DNA from: Moraxella canis
Lineage (GTDB): Bacteria > Pseudomonadota > Gammaproteobacteria > Pseudomonadales > Moraxellaceae
Length of the DNA stretch: 64,000 nucleotides
Reading direction: 5' to 3'
NCBI RefSeq assembly: GCF_002014965.1
Contig: NZ_MUXT01000009.1
Location: 124,001 to 188,000, forward strand
Below, in pieces: positions 29,131-39,572 of this stretch. The notes under the pieces were generated by a model, which saw only the letters and a list, made by a program, of their open reading frames with translations, had not been told where the DNA came from and did no database searches. How positions within the stretch are numbered: the first letter of the stretch is position 1; each line of letters starts with the position of its first letter. The position numbers were made by a program, and so were the translations under genes.

Positions 29131-29736
29131 ATGACCATGCCTTATATACTTGTTTTATATGATACCAATAAACACGCTACCAAGCAGCTGGCTTATTTGA
29201 TCGCCCAAGGGGTGACCGATACAGGTTTAAAAGCTGTCATTCGCCGAGTGCCTAAAGTCTCTTTGGTTACCGAACAGACGCAGCCTACCATTCCTGATGA
29301 GGGTGATTTGTATTGCACGGCAGATGAGCTGATCGGCTGTTCAGGTTTGGCGATGGGCAGTCCGACGCATTTTGGTAATATGTCGGCAAGTCTTAAGTAT
29401 TTTTGGGATAATACCGTTTCAGCATGGCTGTCAGGTGAGCTACAAGGCAAGCCTGCTTGCGTTTTTACCACATCAGGCTCAATGCACGGCGGTCAAGAAA
29501 GTACGCTTTTGACGATGATGATCCCACTATTACATCATGGCATGCTGTTGATGGGACTGCCTTATGCGCATCCTGAGTTGTCCATGACGGCGCGCGGCGG
29601 CACGCCCTATGGTGCAAGCCATGTCTCGGGCGCGGAGCATCAGCATGTCATTACTCAAGACGAGCAGGCGCTAGCTATCGCTCAAGGTGTGCGTTTGGCG
29701 ACGCTGGTCAAGCAGCTTCAAGCAGGCAGTCTATGA
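29131..29736 (+). CDS. wrbA: WrbA-like NAD(P)H:quinone oxidoreductase (flavodoxin fold)
   Basis: The 201-residue cytoplasmic flavoprotein probably reduces quinones by two electrons. The flavodoxin fold is visible from ILVLYDTNKHATKQLA at the N-terminus (FMN phosphate loop, less canonical than in E. coli WrbA), GSPTHFGNMSASLKYFWD in the middle and GTGG-like SGSMHGGQESTL plus ARGGTPYGASHVSG, which is strongly WrbA-like. Its stop overlaps the DUF2069 start by 4 bp, a pairing I recall from other gammaproteobacteria. An ATG two codons downstream (29137) is another possible start. Confidence 0.85.
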   Translation: MTMPYILVLYDTNKHATKQLAYLIAQGVTDTGLKAVIRRVPKVSLVTEQTQPTIPDEGDLYCTADELIGCSGLAMGSPTHFGNMSASLKYFWDNTVSAWLSGELQGKPACVFTTSGSMHGGQESTLLTMMIPLLHHGMLLMGLPYAHPELSMTARGGTPYGASHVSGAEHQHVITQDEQALAIAQGVRLATLVKQLQAGSL

Positions 29737-30155
29737 GAATCTCTAAACCCGCCAAACCTGCCGAACCGATACGCCAAGCGCTACGCCTGAGTTGGTATGC
29801 TTGGATATTGATTGCTTTGATTGTTTATCCTTTGACCGTCAGTTTAACTACAGGTGCTTCTGTGTGGGCAGGCGTCGGTGTGCAGCTTTTGGCATTGATC
29901 CCAGCTTTGATTTTTACGCCTTGGGTGCATCGAGGCACTTCTGCCTATGCGCTGATGTGGGCAAGTATGGTTTTATTGGTTTATTTGGGTGTGGGCGGCG
30001 TTTTGGCTTTGCTTCGAATTTATGAACAAGCACCAACAGCGGTCGGCATAATAAAGATAATTGAGTTTTTAATTTTACTGATGATTAATTATCAGTTATT
30101 TGTCTTACTCAAGCGTCTACCCGCGATGCACAAACAAATCAATCAAACCAAATAA
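29733..30155 (+). CDS. DUF2069 family membrane protein
   Basis: A 140-residue integral membrane protein with four predicted helices (about 22-40, 45-65, 72-95 and 107-127) and short polar ends. It matches DUF2069, whose function is unknown. The ATGA overlap with the wrbA-like gene shows translational coupling, so a shared redox- or membrane-related job is possible but unproven. A bidirectional terminator follows. Confidence 0.82.
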   Translation: MRISKPAKPAEPIRQALRLSWYAWILIALIVYPLTVSLTTGASVWAGVGVQLLALIPALIFTPWVHRGTSAYALMWASMVLLVYLGVGGVLALLRIYEQAPTAVGIIKIIEFLILLMINYQLFVLLKRLPAMHKQINQTK

Positions 30156-30186
30156 AACAAGCCCTGTGAGTACAGGGCTTATTTTA
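30153..30186. terminator. Bidirectional terminator between DUF2069 and DUF3108 genes
   Basis: AAGCCCTGT (30159-30167) pairs with ACAGGGCTT (30172-30180). Flanking AAAA and TTTT tracts extend the stem with one mismatch. Confidence 0.85.
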
Positions 30187-30199
30187 TAGATGTATTGGA

Positions 30200-30883
30200 T
30201 TAATTGACCTTGGTCAGCTCCATAGAGATAATTTTGCCGTCCGTAGTTTGACTGACGCGCACTGGCAAGTAGTTTAAGCTTGGCGCAAGCCAAAAGCTGG
30301 TCGCGCGGTCGCGATCGTCATGGATGCGATCGATGCGCACAGTATCATAAGTACCCGCAGGCACGGTGATTTTGGTATTGCCCGCGCGGCGGAATTTGGT
30401 GGTTTCGATTTCGGTTTTTTTGACCAATTGATACGATCCACTGAATTTACCATTAATCAGATCTTGGCGAATCTGCGCCTCTAAACTTAGATCATCATAG
30501 GCTTGCCGCGGCATATTTAAAGTAGTGGCTTTGCCTTTATAGGTGCTGACCACCGATTTACCGGTATTATTAAAGCGGATACTGTGAGTATTGCCAATGC
30601 CCAAAATGCGTGCAGACATCGTTGATGAGCTTGGCAGGATGCGACCGTTAGATAGGCTAAAAGTCGCTTCTTGATTTAAGGTGGCAACGCCAGCGGCGCG
30701 AGCATTGACGGTATATTTATAGTTATTACCAGTCTTAGTCAGTGTGCGCGTCGCTGTGCCCGTTTTGCCATCAGCACTCACTCGATAGGTCGCTGAATAA
30801 CCAGGCAAATCAGCCGCCACAGCTGCCACAGGCAGACCCACAAATGTAGAAGCGGCTAACAAAGTAATCAATGATTTTTTCAA
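30200..30883 (-). CDS. DUF3108 exported protein
   Basis: The product is 227 residues with a signal peptide (MKKSLITLLAASTFVGLPVAAVAA, cleavage near AVAAD). The mature part is a beta-rich DUF3108 domain: SATYRVSADGKTGTATRTL at the start, YDDLSLEAQIRQDL in the middle, and GTYDTVRIDRI...FWLAPSLNYLPVRV near the end. The family is periplasmic and of unknown function. I choose a TTG start at 30883 because GGAGAGAG lies 5 nt before it and the signal peptide then begins canonically; the TTG at 30895 overlaps that site. A TTG start implies modest expression. Confidence 0.85.
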   Translation of the reverse strand: MKKSLITLLAASTFVGLPVAAVAADLPGYSATYRVSADGKTGTATRTLTKTGNNYKYTVNARAAGVATLNQEATFSLSNGRILPSSSTMSARILGIGNTHSIRFNNTGKSVVSTYKGKATTLNMPRQAYDDLSLEAQIRQDLINGKFSGSYQLVKKTEIETTKFRRAGNTKITVPAGTYDTVRIDRIHDDRDRATSFWLAPSLNYLPVRVSQTTDGKIISMELTKVN

Positions 30884-31086
30884 AACTCTCTCCAAATATT
30901 AAGTCAATTCTTTTAGGTATGCTCATATAATGGACGTTTTTGTGATAATCTCAAGCCAAAATCTCGATCGCTTTGTCGTGTTTATGTCATCAATAATGCT
31001 TTGGCAGTAACAATTTGATACATTTATAAAGTGACAGCATTAAATCAATACCAGTCAATCAAATACAAAAAATTTTTGGAAAATGG

Positions 31087-31114
31087 CTTGAAATTTAGCA
31101 GCGCGACTCCAAAA
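31087..31114 (+). promoter_or_regulatory. Putative sigma-32 heat-shock promoter of groES-groEL
   Basis: CTTGAAA (31087-31093), a 13-bp spacer and CTCCAAAA (31107-31114) match the sigma-32 pattern (CTTGAAA, 13-15 bp, CCCCATNT) with a weaker -10. It is 57 bp upstream of groES. No CIRCE inverted repeat (HrcA site) is visible. Confidence 0.6.
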
Positions 31115-31170
31115 AGCACACACAACTATTTTAATTTTTCCCTTGTAAAATCTTAGTTAACGGAGTGATT

Positions 31171-31482
31171 ATGAAAATTCGTCCACTACATGACCGCATT
31201 GTTGTTCGTCGTACCGAAGAAGAGCAAAAAACCGCAGGCGGTATCCTGCTGCCAGGCTCAGCTGCCGAAAAACCACAACAAGGCGAGGTCATCGCTGTGG
31301 GCAAGGGTCAGCTTGTGGATAATTCCATAAACAGTATGTTTACAAATGGCTTGCGTCCTTTAGATGTCAAAGTCGGCGACAAGGTACTGTTTGGTCAGTA
31401 CGCAGGTCAGACTGTCAAGATTGATGGCGAAGAGCTGCTAATCATGAAAGAAAGCGATGTATTGGGCGTATTGGAAGCCTAA
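31171..31482 (+). CDS. groES: Co-chaperonin GroES (Hsp10)
   Basis: GroES forms the heptameric lid on GroEL. The ATG at 31171 is preceded by CGGAG at a 5-nt distance; a GTG two codons upstream overlaps that site. The 103-residue product has the canonical N-terminus ([14 protein letters not shown]), mobile loop ([18 protein letters not shown]) and C-terminus ([19 protein letters not shown]). Compared with the usual 94-97 residues, it carries about seven extra residues, SINSMFT (52-58; nt 31324-31344), at the tip of the beta-hairpin that forms the dome roof. It is followed 54 bp later by groEL in the same operon. Confidence 0.96.
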   Translation: MKIRPLHDRIVVRRTEEEQKTAGGILLPGSAAEKPQQGEVIAVGKGQLVDNSINSMFTNGLRPLDVKVGDKVLFGQYAGQTVKIDGEELLIMKESDVLGVLEA

Positions 31483-31533
31483 TATCACTATTTTAACAGT
31501 TAATATTTTAATTAAAATCAAAACTCGGAGTAA

Positions 31534-33165
<1,632 letters not shown>

Positions 33166-33198
33166 TTCACGCTTAGGCTTTTAAGTCTTAACCGTATC

Positions 33199-33233
33199 AA
33201 ATCCCCAAAGGCAAACTGTCTTTGGGGATTTTT
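33199..33233 (+). terminator. Terminator of groES-groEL
   Basis: AAATCCCCAAAG (33199-33210) pairs with CTTTGGGGATTT (33220-33231), followed by more T. Confidence 0.9.
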
Positions 33234-33331
33234 GATGGATATTAGGATAAATTATCCTTTTTGGTGAAGAATTTGTTATGATGAGCGTTTATTAGATGAT
33301 TTATTTTGGATAATGACATATTAAGGATAAT

Positions 33332-33829
33332 ATGATGAAACATCGCTTGATTACGGTTGGCATAATCTGTCTTAGTGTGGTCAGCATGGGTATGAATGCT
33401 CATGCCAAGAGCATGCCTACGCTCAGCGCCCAAGAAAAGCTCATAGTGGGTACTTGGTTTTGTCAGTCAGATTATAAAGCTTCTGAATTTCATTTTAACT
33501 GGTATGGTTGGATTGAATATTTTGCTGATAAGACTTATACCACGCATCAGGTAGGTAGAGAGGCTTATTATGGAGGGATTACTGGTGTCGTGCGCTATAG
33601 CGATACTGGCACTTGGTCTGCCGATCGTGATAGATATACCTATATGGCTACCGAAGTCACCAAGCTTGATTACTCGCCCATTTTATCCATCATCCCTTAT
33701 TGGCTTGAGTCTACTGAGTCTACAGGTGAGCGTTATACCATGCGCATTGAGAAGCTTGATAACGATGCCTTTATTTCTGTGGATGATGAGACAGCGCCGC
33801 CTCATCGAGTCGTTTGTCAGCGGATTTGA
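33332..33829 (+). CDS. Exported hypothetical protein
   Basis: I do not recognise a named family. The 165-residue product has a signal peptide (residues 1-26, cleavage near NAHAK). The mature part starts with ...EKLIVGTWFCQSDYKASEFHF, followed by many aromatic residues and alternating polar/apolar strands (YADKTYTTHQVG, GTWSADRDRYTYMA, RYTMRIEKLD). The GTW motif and this pattern suggest a lipocalin-like beta-barrel. Two cysteines, one near the mature N-terminus (FCQ) and one three residues from the end (VCQRI), could form a disulfide. AAGGA precedes two consecutive ATGs, so the start may be 33332 or 33335. Confidence 0.7.
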   Translation: MMKHRLITVGIICLSVVSMGMNAHAKSMPTLSAQEKLIVGTWFCQSDYKASEFHFNWYGWIEYFADKTYTTHQVGREAYYGGITGVVRYSDTGTWSADRDRYTYMATEVTKLDYSPILSIIPYWLESTESTGERYTMRIEKLDNDAFISVDDETAPPHRVVCQRI

Positions 33830-33900
33830 CCAAAATGCGCTGTTTGGTGCGATAAATATAATTTCAAAAGTGCCACTTAGCAAAATCACCCAAAATCCGC

Positions 33901-33906
33901 TATAAT
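33901..33906 (+). promoter_or_regulatory. -10 box of the lgt operon
   Basis: A perfect TATAAT lies 32 bp before the lgt start. A weak TTAGCA (33877-33882) is 18 bp upstream. Confidence 0.42.
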
Positions 33907-33937
33907 AAGCGCAGTTTATTATGAGTATGGATAATAT

Positions 33938-34816
33938 ATGGCAATCGTTCATCCGCAGATTGATCCTGTCGCCTTAGATTTGGGCGTTGTTGAGCTGCAT
34001 TGGTATGGCTTGATGTATTTGCTTGCCTTTGCGGCGGCTTATTTTTTGGCATGGGTGCGCACCAAATCACGAGCCGATTTTACCACTGAGATGGTGTCGG
34101 ATTTGGTGTTTTTTGGTTCGGTGGGCGTCATTTTGGGCGGTCGCATCGGCTATGTGATTTTATATAATTTTAGTGAATTGATTGCCAATCCTTTGTACTT
34201 ATTTCGAGTATGGGAAGGGGGCATGAGCTTTCATGGCGGCTTTGTGGGCGTACTGCTTGCCATGTGGTATTTTGCACACAAATATAAAAAAGCGCCTTTT
34301 ACGGTACTTGATTTTATTGCCCCTTGTGTGCCGACAGGCTTATTCTTTGGCAGGATTGGTAATTTTATCAATGGCGAGCTTTGGGGCAGGGTATCTCATT
34401 CAGATGCGTCGCATTTGATGTATTTTCCGCAGGCTGCCAATGCAGATTTTGAGATGATTCAAGCCAATCCTGCCTTGCAGCAGATTGCTGCTGATATTGG
34501 TGGATATCTGCTTTTACCGCGCCATCCTTCTCAGTTGTATCAAGCAGCGACCGAAGGTATTTTATTATTCATTGTGCTTTGGTGGTTCAGCGCCAAGCCA
34601 AGACCGCGCTATGCGGTGTCGGCGATGTTTTTGCTGATCTATGGCTTGAGCCGTTTTACGACAGAGTTTTTCCGCCAGCCAGATGTGGGTTATGAGCTGA
34701 TTTTTGGATGGATGAGTAAAGGTCAGCTGTACAGCCTGCCCATGATCGTCATCGGAGTGATTTTGATGGTGATGGCATATCAAAAACAGATTTATGATTG
34801 GAATAAAGCCAAATGA
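33938..34816 (+). CDS. lgt: Prolipoprotein diacylglyceryl transferase Lgt
   Basis: Lgt transfers diacylglycerol from phosphatidylglycerol to the lipobox Cys of prolipoproteins in the inner membrane, the first step of lipoprotein maturation. The 292-residue protein has seven membrane segments and the Lgt signature [24 protein letters not shown] contains the essential His region. It starts the lgt-thyA-folA operon with 4-bp ATGA overlaps. Lgt-thyA coupling is common in proteobacteria. Two candidate substrates are encoded nearby: ApbE and LptM. Confidence 0.96.
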   Translation: MAIVHPQIDPVALDLGVVELHWYGLMYLLAFAAAYFLAWVRTKSRADFTTEMVSDLVFFGSVGVILGGRIGYVILYNFSELIANPLYLFRVWEGGMSFHGGFVGVLLAMWYFAHKYKKAPFTVLDFIAPCVPTGLFFGRIGNFINGELWGRVSHSDASHLMYFPQAANADFEMIQANPALQQIAADIGGYLLLPRHPSQLYQAATEGILLFIVLWWFSAKPRPRYAVSAMFLLIYGLSRFTTEFFRQPDVGYELIFGWMSKGQLYSLPMIVIGVILMVMAYQKQIYDWNKAK

Positions 34817-35652
34817 AGCAATATCTTGAATTATTACAGCATATTTTGGATCAAGGCGCGGACAAAGGCGACCGTACAGGCACAGGCACGCGTTCGGTCT
34901 TTGGCTATCAGATGCGCTTTGATTTGGCAAAAGGCTTTCCGCTGCTCACCACCAAAAAAGTGCACATGAAATCCATCACTCATGAGCTTTTATGGTTTTT
35001 AAAGGGTGAAACTAATACCGACTATCTGAGCGCCAATCAGGTGACGATCTGGGATGAATGGGCGACGCCAGAGCAGACGGCGCGATTTGGTAGGCAGGCG
35101 GGTGACTTAGGTCCAGTATATGGTCATCAGTGGCGAAATTTTGGCGCAACCAAAGATCATGATGGCTATAATGATGATGGATTTGATCAGATTTCGTGGC
35201 TTATCAATGAAATTAAGACCAATCCCAATTCGCGCCGTTTGATCGTATCAGGATGGAATCCGAGCGAAGCTGCCCAAGTGGCGTTGCCACCTTGCCATAC
35301 TTTGTTTCAGTTTTTTGTGGTCGATGGTAAATTGTCTTGTCAGCTGTATCAGCGCAGCGCGGATGTGTTTTTGGGCGTGCCTTTTAATATCGCAAGTTAT
35401 GCGTTATTAACGCATATGATCGCACAGGTATGCGATTTGCAGGTGGGCGAATTTGTGTGGACAGGCGGTGATACGCATCTTTACCAAAACCACTTTGAAC
35501 AAGCCAAGCTTCAGCTAAACCGTGAGCCATTGGCGCTTTGCACGCTCAAGCTCAATCCAGCCGTCAAAGATATTTTTGAATTCACCTTTGACGATATTCA
35601 GATTGTCAATTATCACGCCCATCCAGCCATCAAAGCGGAAGTGGCAGTATGA
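34813..35652 (+). CDS. thyA: Thymidylate synthase ThyA
   Basis: ThyA methylates dUMP to dTMP using 5,10-methylene-tetrahydrofolate and releases dihydrofolate. The catalytic cysteine is Cys161 in [24 protein letters not shown] (phosphate-binding Arg) and the C-terminal [10 protein letters not shown] are conserved. The 279 residues include a small insert (~110-125, [13 protein letters not shown]) common in related species. It overlaps lgt and folA by 4 bp each, so its dihydrofolate product is handed to the next gene's enzyme. Confidence 0.97.
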   Translation: MKQYLELLQHILDQGADKGDRTGTGTRSVFGYQMRFDLAKGFPLLTTKKVHMKSITHELLWFLKGETNTDYLSANQVTIWDEWATPEQTARFGRQAGDLGPVYGHQWRNFGATKDHDGYNDDGFDQISWLINEIKTNPNSRRLIVSGWNPSEAAQVALPPCHTLFQFFVVDGKLSCQLYQRSADVFLGVPFNIASYALLTHMIAQVCDLQVGEFVWTGGDTHLYQNHFEQAKLQLNREPLALCTLKLNPAVKDIFEFTFDDIQIVNYHAHPAIKAEVAV

Positions 35653-36170
35653 GCGACGATATCAAAATTGTGCATGTTGTTGCGATGAGTCAAAATCGCG
35701 CCATTGGTAAGGACAATCAGCTGCTTTGGCACATCCCTGCTGATCTGCAGCATTTTAAGCGCATGACTGATGGTGGGGCGATCATCATGGGGCGTAAGAC
35801 GTTTGAGTCGCTGCCCCGATTATTGCCAAATCGGGCACACTATGTCATCACGCGCCAGCCGATTCATTATGACGGCGCCATCACGGCTCAGTCACTTCAA
35901 GATGCCATCATGCTTGCCAAAGCTTATGCCCAGACTAAAGACCAAGATAAAATCTTTATCATCGGTGGCGGCGAGATATATGCCCAAAGCTTAGATATGG
36001 CAGATACACTCGAGATCACCGAAGTTGATACGGTCATTGAAGGGGATGCCTTTTATCCTGAGATTGATGAGAAATTCATAAAAACAGACGAAACGAAGGT
36101 TTTTGATTGTGATAAAAGTGGGCTTAGATTTCGCTTCACCACATGGCAAAAAAATATCACAGTAACCTAA
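35649..36170 (+). CDS. folA: Dihydrofolate reductase
   Basis: DHFR reduces dihydrofolate to tetrahydrofolate with NADPH. The 173 residues contain the active-site Asp32 (equivalent to E. coli Asp27) in [14 protein letters not shown], the NADPH motif GRKTFESL and [10 protein letters not shown]. The residue equivalent to E. coli Pro21 is Leu26 (QLLWH instead of the usual PWN/PWH). In E. coli a P21L change is a known trimethoprim-resistance mutation. The gene overlaps thyA by 4 bp and ends the lgt-thyA-folA unit. Confidence 0.95.
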   Translation: MSDDIKIVHVVAMSQNRAIGKDNQLLWHIPADLQHFKRMTDGGAIIMGRKTFESLPRLLPNRAHYVITRQPIHYDGAITAQSLQDAIMLAKAYAQTKDQDKIFIIGGGEIYAQSLDMADTLEITEVDTVIEGDAFYPEIDEKFIKTDETKVFDCDKSGLRFRFTTWQKNITVT

Positions 36171-36218
36171 AACCCATCCATTTAATTTTTGCTTAACTCA
36201 TTTCAAAAGAGGCACACA

Positions 36219-37262
36219 ATGCGCCACGCCCCCATAGCCATCATGACGGCTGTCATGCTGACGGCTTGTAGCCAGCAATCAACTTATCAGACCATCAGCG
36301 GCGAAACCATGGGCACAAGCTATCATATCCGTTTTGAACATGCGGATAATGCCAGTGATGCCGTAAAGATTCAAGCCACCATTGATGAGCGTCTCAAAGC
36401 CATCAATGACAGCATGTCCACTTACCAAGAAAATAGCACCATCAGCCGATTTAATCGCCTGCCTGCTGGCGAAAGCTTGATGATTGATGATGATTTTGTG
36501 CAGGTGCTTAGCGACAGCCTGACTGTCTATGAAGCATCGCACCATGCATTTGACCCAACGGTGTACCCTTTGGTTGAGCTGTGGGGATTTGGCAGTCGGA
36601 TGAGCATTGAGCGCTTGCAATCACCGCCTAAGGCAGATGAGCTTGCCGATGCCAAGCGCTTGGTGGGGCTTGAAAAAGTGATGCTAAACGGGCATGAGCT
36701 GAGCAAAACAGTGGACGGTGTTGGGCTTGATTTTTCTGCCATCGCCAAAGGCTATGCGGTAGATGTGATCGCTGATACTTTGCATGATCATTATGGCGTT
36801 GTCAATTATATGGTAGAGATTGGTGGCGAGGTGGCGACTTTGGGCGTCAATGACAAAGGCAAGCCTTGGATGCTTGGCATTGATGCACCTGTTATTGATA
36901 GTAGCGTTGCCAGTAGATCTGTTTTGACCACTTTGACGCAGCCTGTCGGTGAGCCCATGCGTTTGGCGACATCGGGCGGCTATCGTAACTCAGTGGAGTA
37001 TGATGGCGTGCGTTTTAGCCATACCATCCACCCTGTGTCAGGCGAACCTGTGGCAAATAATGCGCCCAGTGTGACCGTGCTGCATCAGACAGTGGCATTG
37101 GCAGACGCTTGGGCGACGGCTTTGACAGCATTGCCATACCCTGAGGCTTTGGCGCTTGCTGATGCTCAAGGTCTGATGGCGATGTTCGTGATTGAAAATT
37201 CAACCAAAACAGGCTTTGAAATCGTGCAAACAGCTTCAATGAAACAAAAATTTGCCAAATAG
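36219..37262 (+). CDS. apbE: FAD:protein FMN transferase ApbE (lipoprotein)
   Basis: ApbE attaches FMN to threonine residues of exported or membrane proteins such as NqrB and NqrC of the Na+-NQR. The ATG at 36219 is chosen because AAGAGG precedes it by 6 nt and it yields a lipoprotein signal with lipobox LTAC (Cys17). The family signature GETMGTSYHIRF follows, then DFSAIAKGYAVD and the metal-binding region (ATSGGYRNSVE...THPVSGEP). The 347 residues fit the family. An upstream TTG at 36189 is less likely. It lies 48 bp after folA. The nqrE-nqrF genes at the right edge are the obvious clients. Confidence 0.93.
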   Translation: MRHAPIAIMTAVMLTACSQQSTYQTISGETMGTSYHIRFEHADNASDAVKIQATIDERLKAINDSMSTYQENSTISRFNRLPAGESLMIDDDFVQVLSDSLTVYEASHHAFDPTVYPLVELWGFGSRMSIERLQSPPKADELADAKRLVGLEKVMLNGHELSKTVDGVGLDFSAIAKGYAVDVIADTLHDHYGVVNYMVEIGGEVATLGVNDKGKPWMLGIDAPVIDSSVASRSVLTTLTQPVGEPMRLATSGGYRNSVEYDGVRFSHTIHPVSGEPVANNAPSVTVLHQTVALADAWATALTALPYPEALALADAQGLMAMFVIENSTKTGFEIVQTASMKQKFAK

Positions 37263-37335
37263 ATCCTCGTCATTGCACGGATGGCACTTTTGAATTACAA
37301 TAATGATCACGATTAAAAAAAACTGAAGGTTTGAT

Positions 37336-37782
37336 ATGGCTAATTTTTCACCCAGTATCAATTTTGCCAAGCGCTGGCTTGCCACACCGTCCGAAGCGCG
37401 CACTGCCATTTACCAAGAGCTTGATGATATTATTGATCTGCTTGACAGTGAGCTTTTGGTGAAGGATTTTCGTTTTCAGCACGAAGATTTTGATGCTGCT
37501 GTCGCCCAAGGTATGCAAAAAAACAGCGATTCTGCATCAGCCAACCGATTGATTCATACCATTGAGACCACTTCTTTGAAAGATGATGACGCCAAAGTGC
37601 TTGAGTCACCGAATGTCGATGAGCTAGAAGCTCGCTTGATTCAGAGCATGTCTGGGCAGATCGATGAATTTTTGGGTGAGCACATGGCTCAGCTTTCTGA
37701 AGATTTACGCGCTTGGGTAAAAGTGGCGGTGCGTCATGAACTGGCGAATTATCAGTCTGAAGAGCCGACTTCCCAAGAATAA
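37336..37782 (+). CDS. Hypothetical acidic cytoplasmic protein
   Basis: I do not recognise this 148-residue protein. It has no signal peptide or membrane segment and is acidic and rich in Glu, Asp and Ala. It looks mainly alpha-helical, with likely amphipathic helices near the N-terminus (ARTAIYQELDDIIDLLDSELL) and C-terminus (ELEARLIQSMSGQIDEFLGEH...). AACTGAAGGTTTG precedes the ATG. It lies between apbE (73 bp) and the ubiquinone-type hydroxylase (65 bp) on the same strand and may be co-transcribed with them. Confidence 0.75.
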   Translation: MANFSPSINFAKRWLATPSEARTAIYQELDDIIDLLDSELLVKDFRFQHEDFDAAVAQGMQKNSDSASANRLIHTIETTSLKDDDAKVLESPNVDELEARLIQSMSGQIDEFLGEHMAQLSEDLRAWVKVAVRHELANYQSEEPTSQE

Positions 37783-37847
37783 ATGATTAAAATAAAAACG
37801 ACTTGCTTTGGCGATCTTGCTAAAGCCAATCTATGATAGAGAGATTT

Positions 37848-39044
37848 ATGAGCGACAGTGCCCATCACAGTGACATTATTATCGTGGGAGCAGGTCCAGC
37901 AGGTCTTGCGTTTTGTCGATTTTTTAAGGGCAGCGATCTGCGTTTGACCCTGATCGAAAAAGCGCCATTGACAGCCTTACAAAACCCTGCTTACGATGGT
38001 CGCGAGATTGCTCTGACCAACACCTCCAAAGAAATTCTACAAAATTTGGGTGCTTGGCAAAGATTTAACCCTGATGAGATTTACCCCCTAAAAGATGCCA
38101 AGGTGTATAGTGGTCATCTAAACTATGCCCTGCATTTTCAAGTACCCAAATTGATGCACTTACAGCGTTCGCTGGATCGGCTTGGAAATTTAATTTCTAA
38201 TCATAATATCAAAAAAGCACTGTACGATGAAGTGGCAACGATGGATAATGTCACGCTCATTACCGATGCGACCGTAACGGATGTCAATACAGATGATAAT
38301 AAAGCCTGTGTGACCTTGATGGATGGCAGACAGCTACAGGCAGATCTTGTGATCGCTGCAGACAGCCGCCTATCTGGTGTGCGGCGTATGCTCGGCATTG
38401 GGGCGCAGATGCATGACTTTGGGCGTACCGTCATTGTCTTTCGTGTCACCCATCCGCTGTCAAACCATGCCACTGCCCAAGAGTGCTTTTTATATGGTCG
38501 TACTTTGGCGCTGCTGCCACTGAATGATACGATGACCAACTGTGTCATCACCCTCGATAATACGCAAGCAGATGAGCTATTAAAACTTAGCCCTGAGCAG
38601 CTGGCTCACGAAGCCCAAAGAATGTTTGGTGATCGATTTGGTGCATTTACCATCGCTGGTAGTGTGCACCATTACCCACTGATGGGCGTGCATGCACATA
38701 GGTTCAATGCCAATCGGGCAGCGCTTATAGGTGACGCAGCGGTAGGCATGCATCCTGTGACTGCGCACGGCTATAACCTGGGTCTGCTCAGCGCCAACAC
38801 TTTGGCGCCGCTGATTTTGCAGGCGCACCGCCGTGGCTTGGATATTGGCTCAAATCAGCTGCTATCTACCTATAATTGTCGCCATCAGGCGCACACCAGA
38901 CCCTTATATCATGGCACCAATGCGATGGTAACCTTGTTTACAACCGATACGCCGCCCATGCGTGCGGTGCGTGATTTGGCTTTGCGCGTCAGTAATAACC
39001 TTCCCCCAGTCAAGCACTGGATCGCCAAACAACTCGTGGGTTAA
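37848..39044 (+). CDS. ubiM: UbiH/UbiF/UbiM-family FAD-dependent ubiquinone hydroxylase
   Basis: This is a flavin monooxygenase that probably hydroxylates the ubiquinone ring. FAD-binding motifs are intact: IIIVGAGPAGLAFCRF at the N-terminus, the DG motif around RLSGVRRM and GDAAVGMHPVTAHGYNLGL near residues 285-305. The stretch YDGREIALTNTSKEIL and PLKDAKVYSG resemble UbiM, the unusual 5-demethoxyubiquinol hydroxylase, more than UbiH or UbiF, but I cannot be sure without an alignment. The ATG at 37848 is chosen with GAGAG upstream (398 aa); ATG 37833 is also possible. Confidence 0.82.
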   Translation: MSDSAHHSDIIIVGAGPAGLAFCRFFKGSDLRLTLIEKAPLTALQNPAYDGREIALTNTSKEILQNLGAWQRFNPDEIYPLKDAKVYSGHLNYALHFQVPKLMHLQRSLDRLGNLISNHNIKKALYDEVATMDNVTLITDATVTDVNTDDNKACVTLMDGRQLQADLVIAADSRLSGVRRMLGIGAQMHDFGRTVIVFRVTHPLSNHATAQECFLYGRTLALLPLNDTMTNCVITLDNTQADELLKLSPEQLAHEAQRMFGDRFGAFTIAGSVHHYPLMGVHAHRFNANRAALIGDAAVGMHPVTAHGYNLGLLSANTLAPLILQAHRRGLDIGSNQLLSTYNCRHQAHTRPLYHGTNAMVTLFTTDTPPMRAVRDLALRVSNNLPPVKHWIAKQLVG

Positions 39045-39133
39045 ACTGCCCAGTTCTGACACTGCCATAGCTACTAAAAAGGTCAAAATGATTAGATTTT
39101 GACCTTTTTGCTTCAATATCGACCTAGATATGC

Positions 39134-39165
39134 TGTGGATAAGCCTGTGGATAGTTTGTGTATAA
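39134..39165 (-). promoter_or_regulatory. Three helically phased DnaA boxes
   Basis: TTATCCACA, CTATCCACA and TTATACACA (minus-strand reading) lie at 39134-39142, 39146-39154 and 39157-39165. Starts are 12 and 11 bp apart, compatible with cooperative DnaA binding on one helix face. Confidence 0.65.
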
Positions 39166-39572
39166 AGTATCTTTATAATAATATCCAAATCTATATTATG
39201 ACAATCGCGTGAAACAAGGCGTTCTATATTATCGTTATTTTATCATTTTAACTAATAAAAAATTTAATATAACTATATCATTTAAACTGATGAATAGGCT
39301 TATCCTTGGGTTTATAAGGCTTAGCAGGGTTTTCCCCATAAACTGTGGATAACTTAAGATACTGAGCTGATTTATGATAAGTAAAGCAAGTCGTATCAAG
39401 CGATGACATAGAATTGAACAAAATTTAATCAAATTGTAATTTTAAAAATAATATGATAAAAATCAATAATTTATAAAATTTTTGTTTGACAGTTTGATGA
39501 AATATTGACAAAATTTTCAAAATATTATCCGAAATTTTTTGATAAAAAGGTTTCACGATATCAATAAAATTT

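Noticed and set aside
31000..31170. CIRCE (HrcA) element upstream of groES
   Set aside because: Neither TTAGCACTC nor its inverted copy is present; the CTTGAAA/CTCCAAAA pair fits sigma-32 better.
39180..39230. Possible dif site (TATATTATGACAATC) near xerC
   Set aside because: Only the right half resembles dif; the XerC-binding left half is absent, so no credible dif is present.
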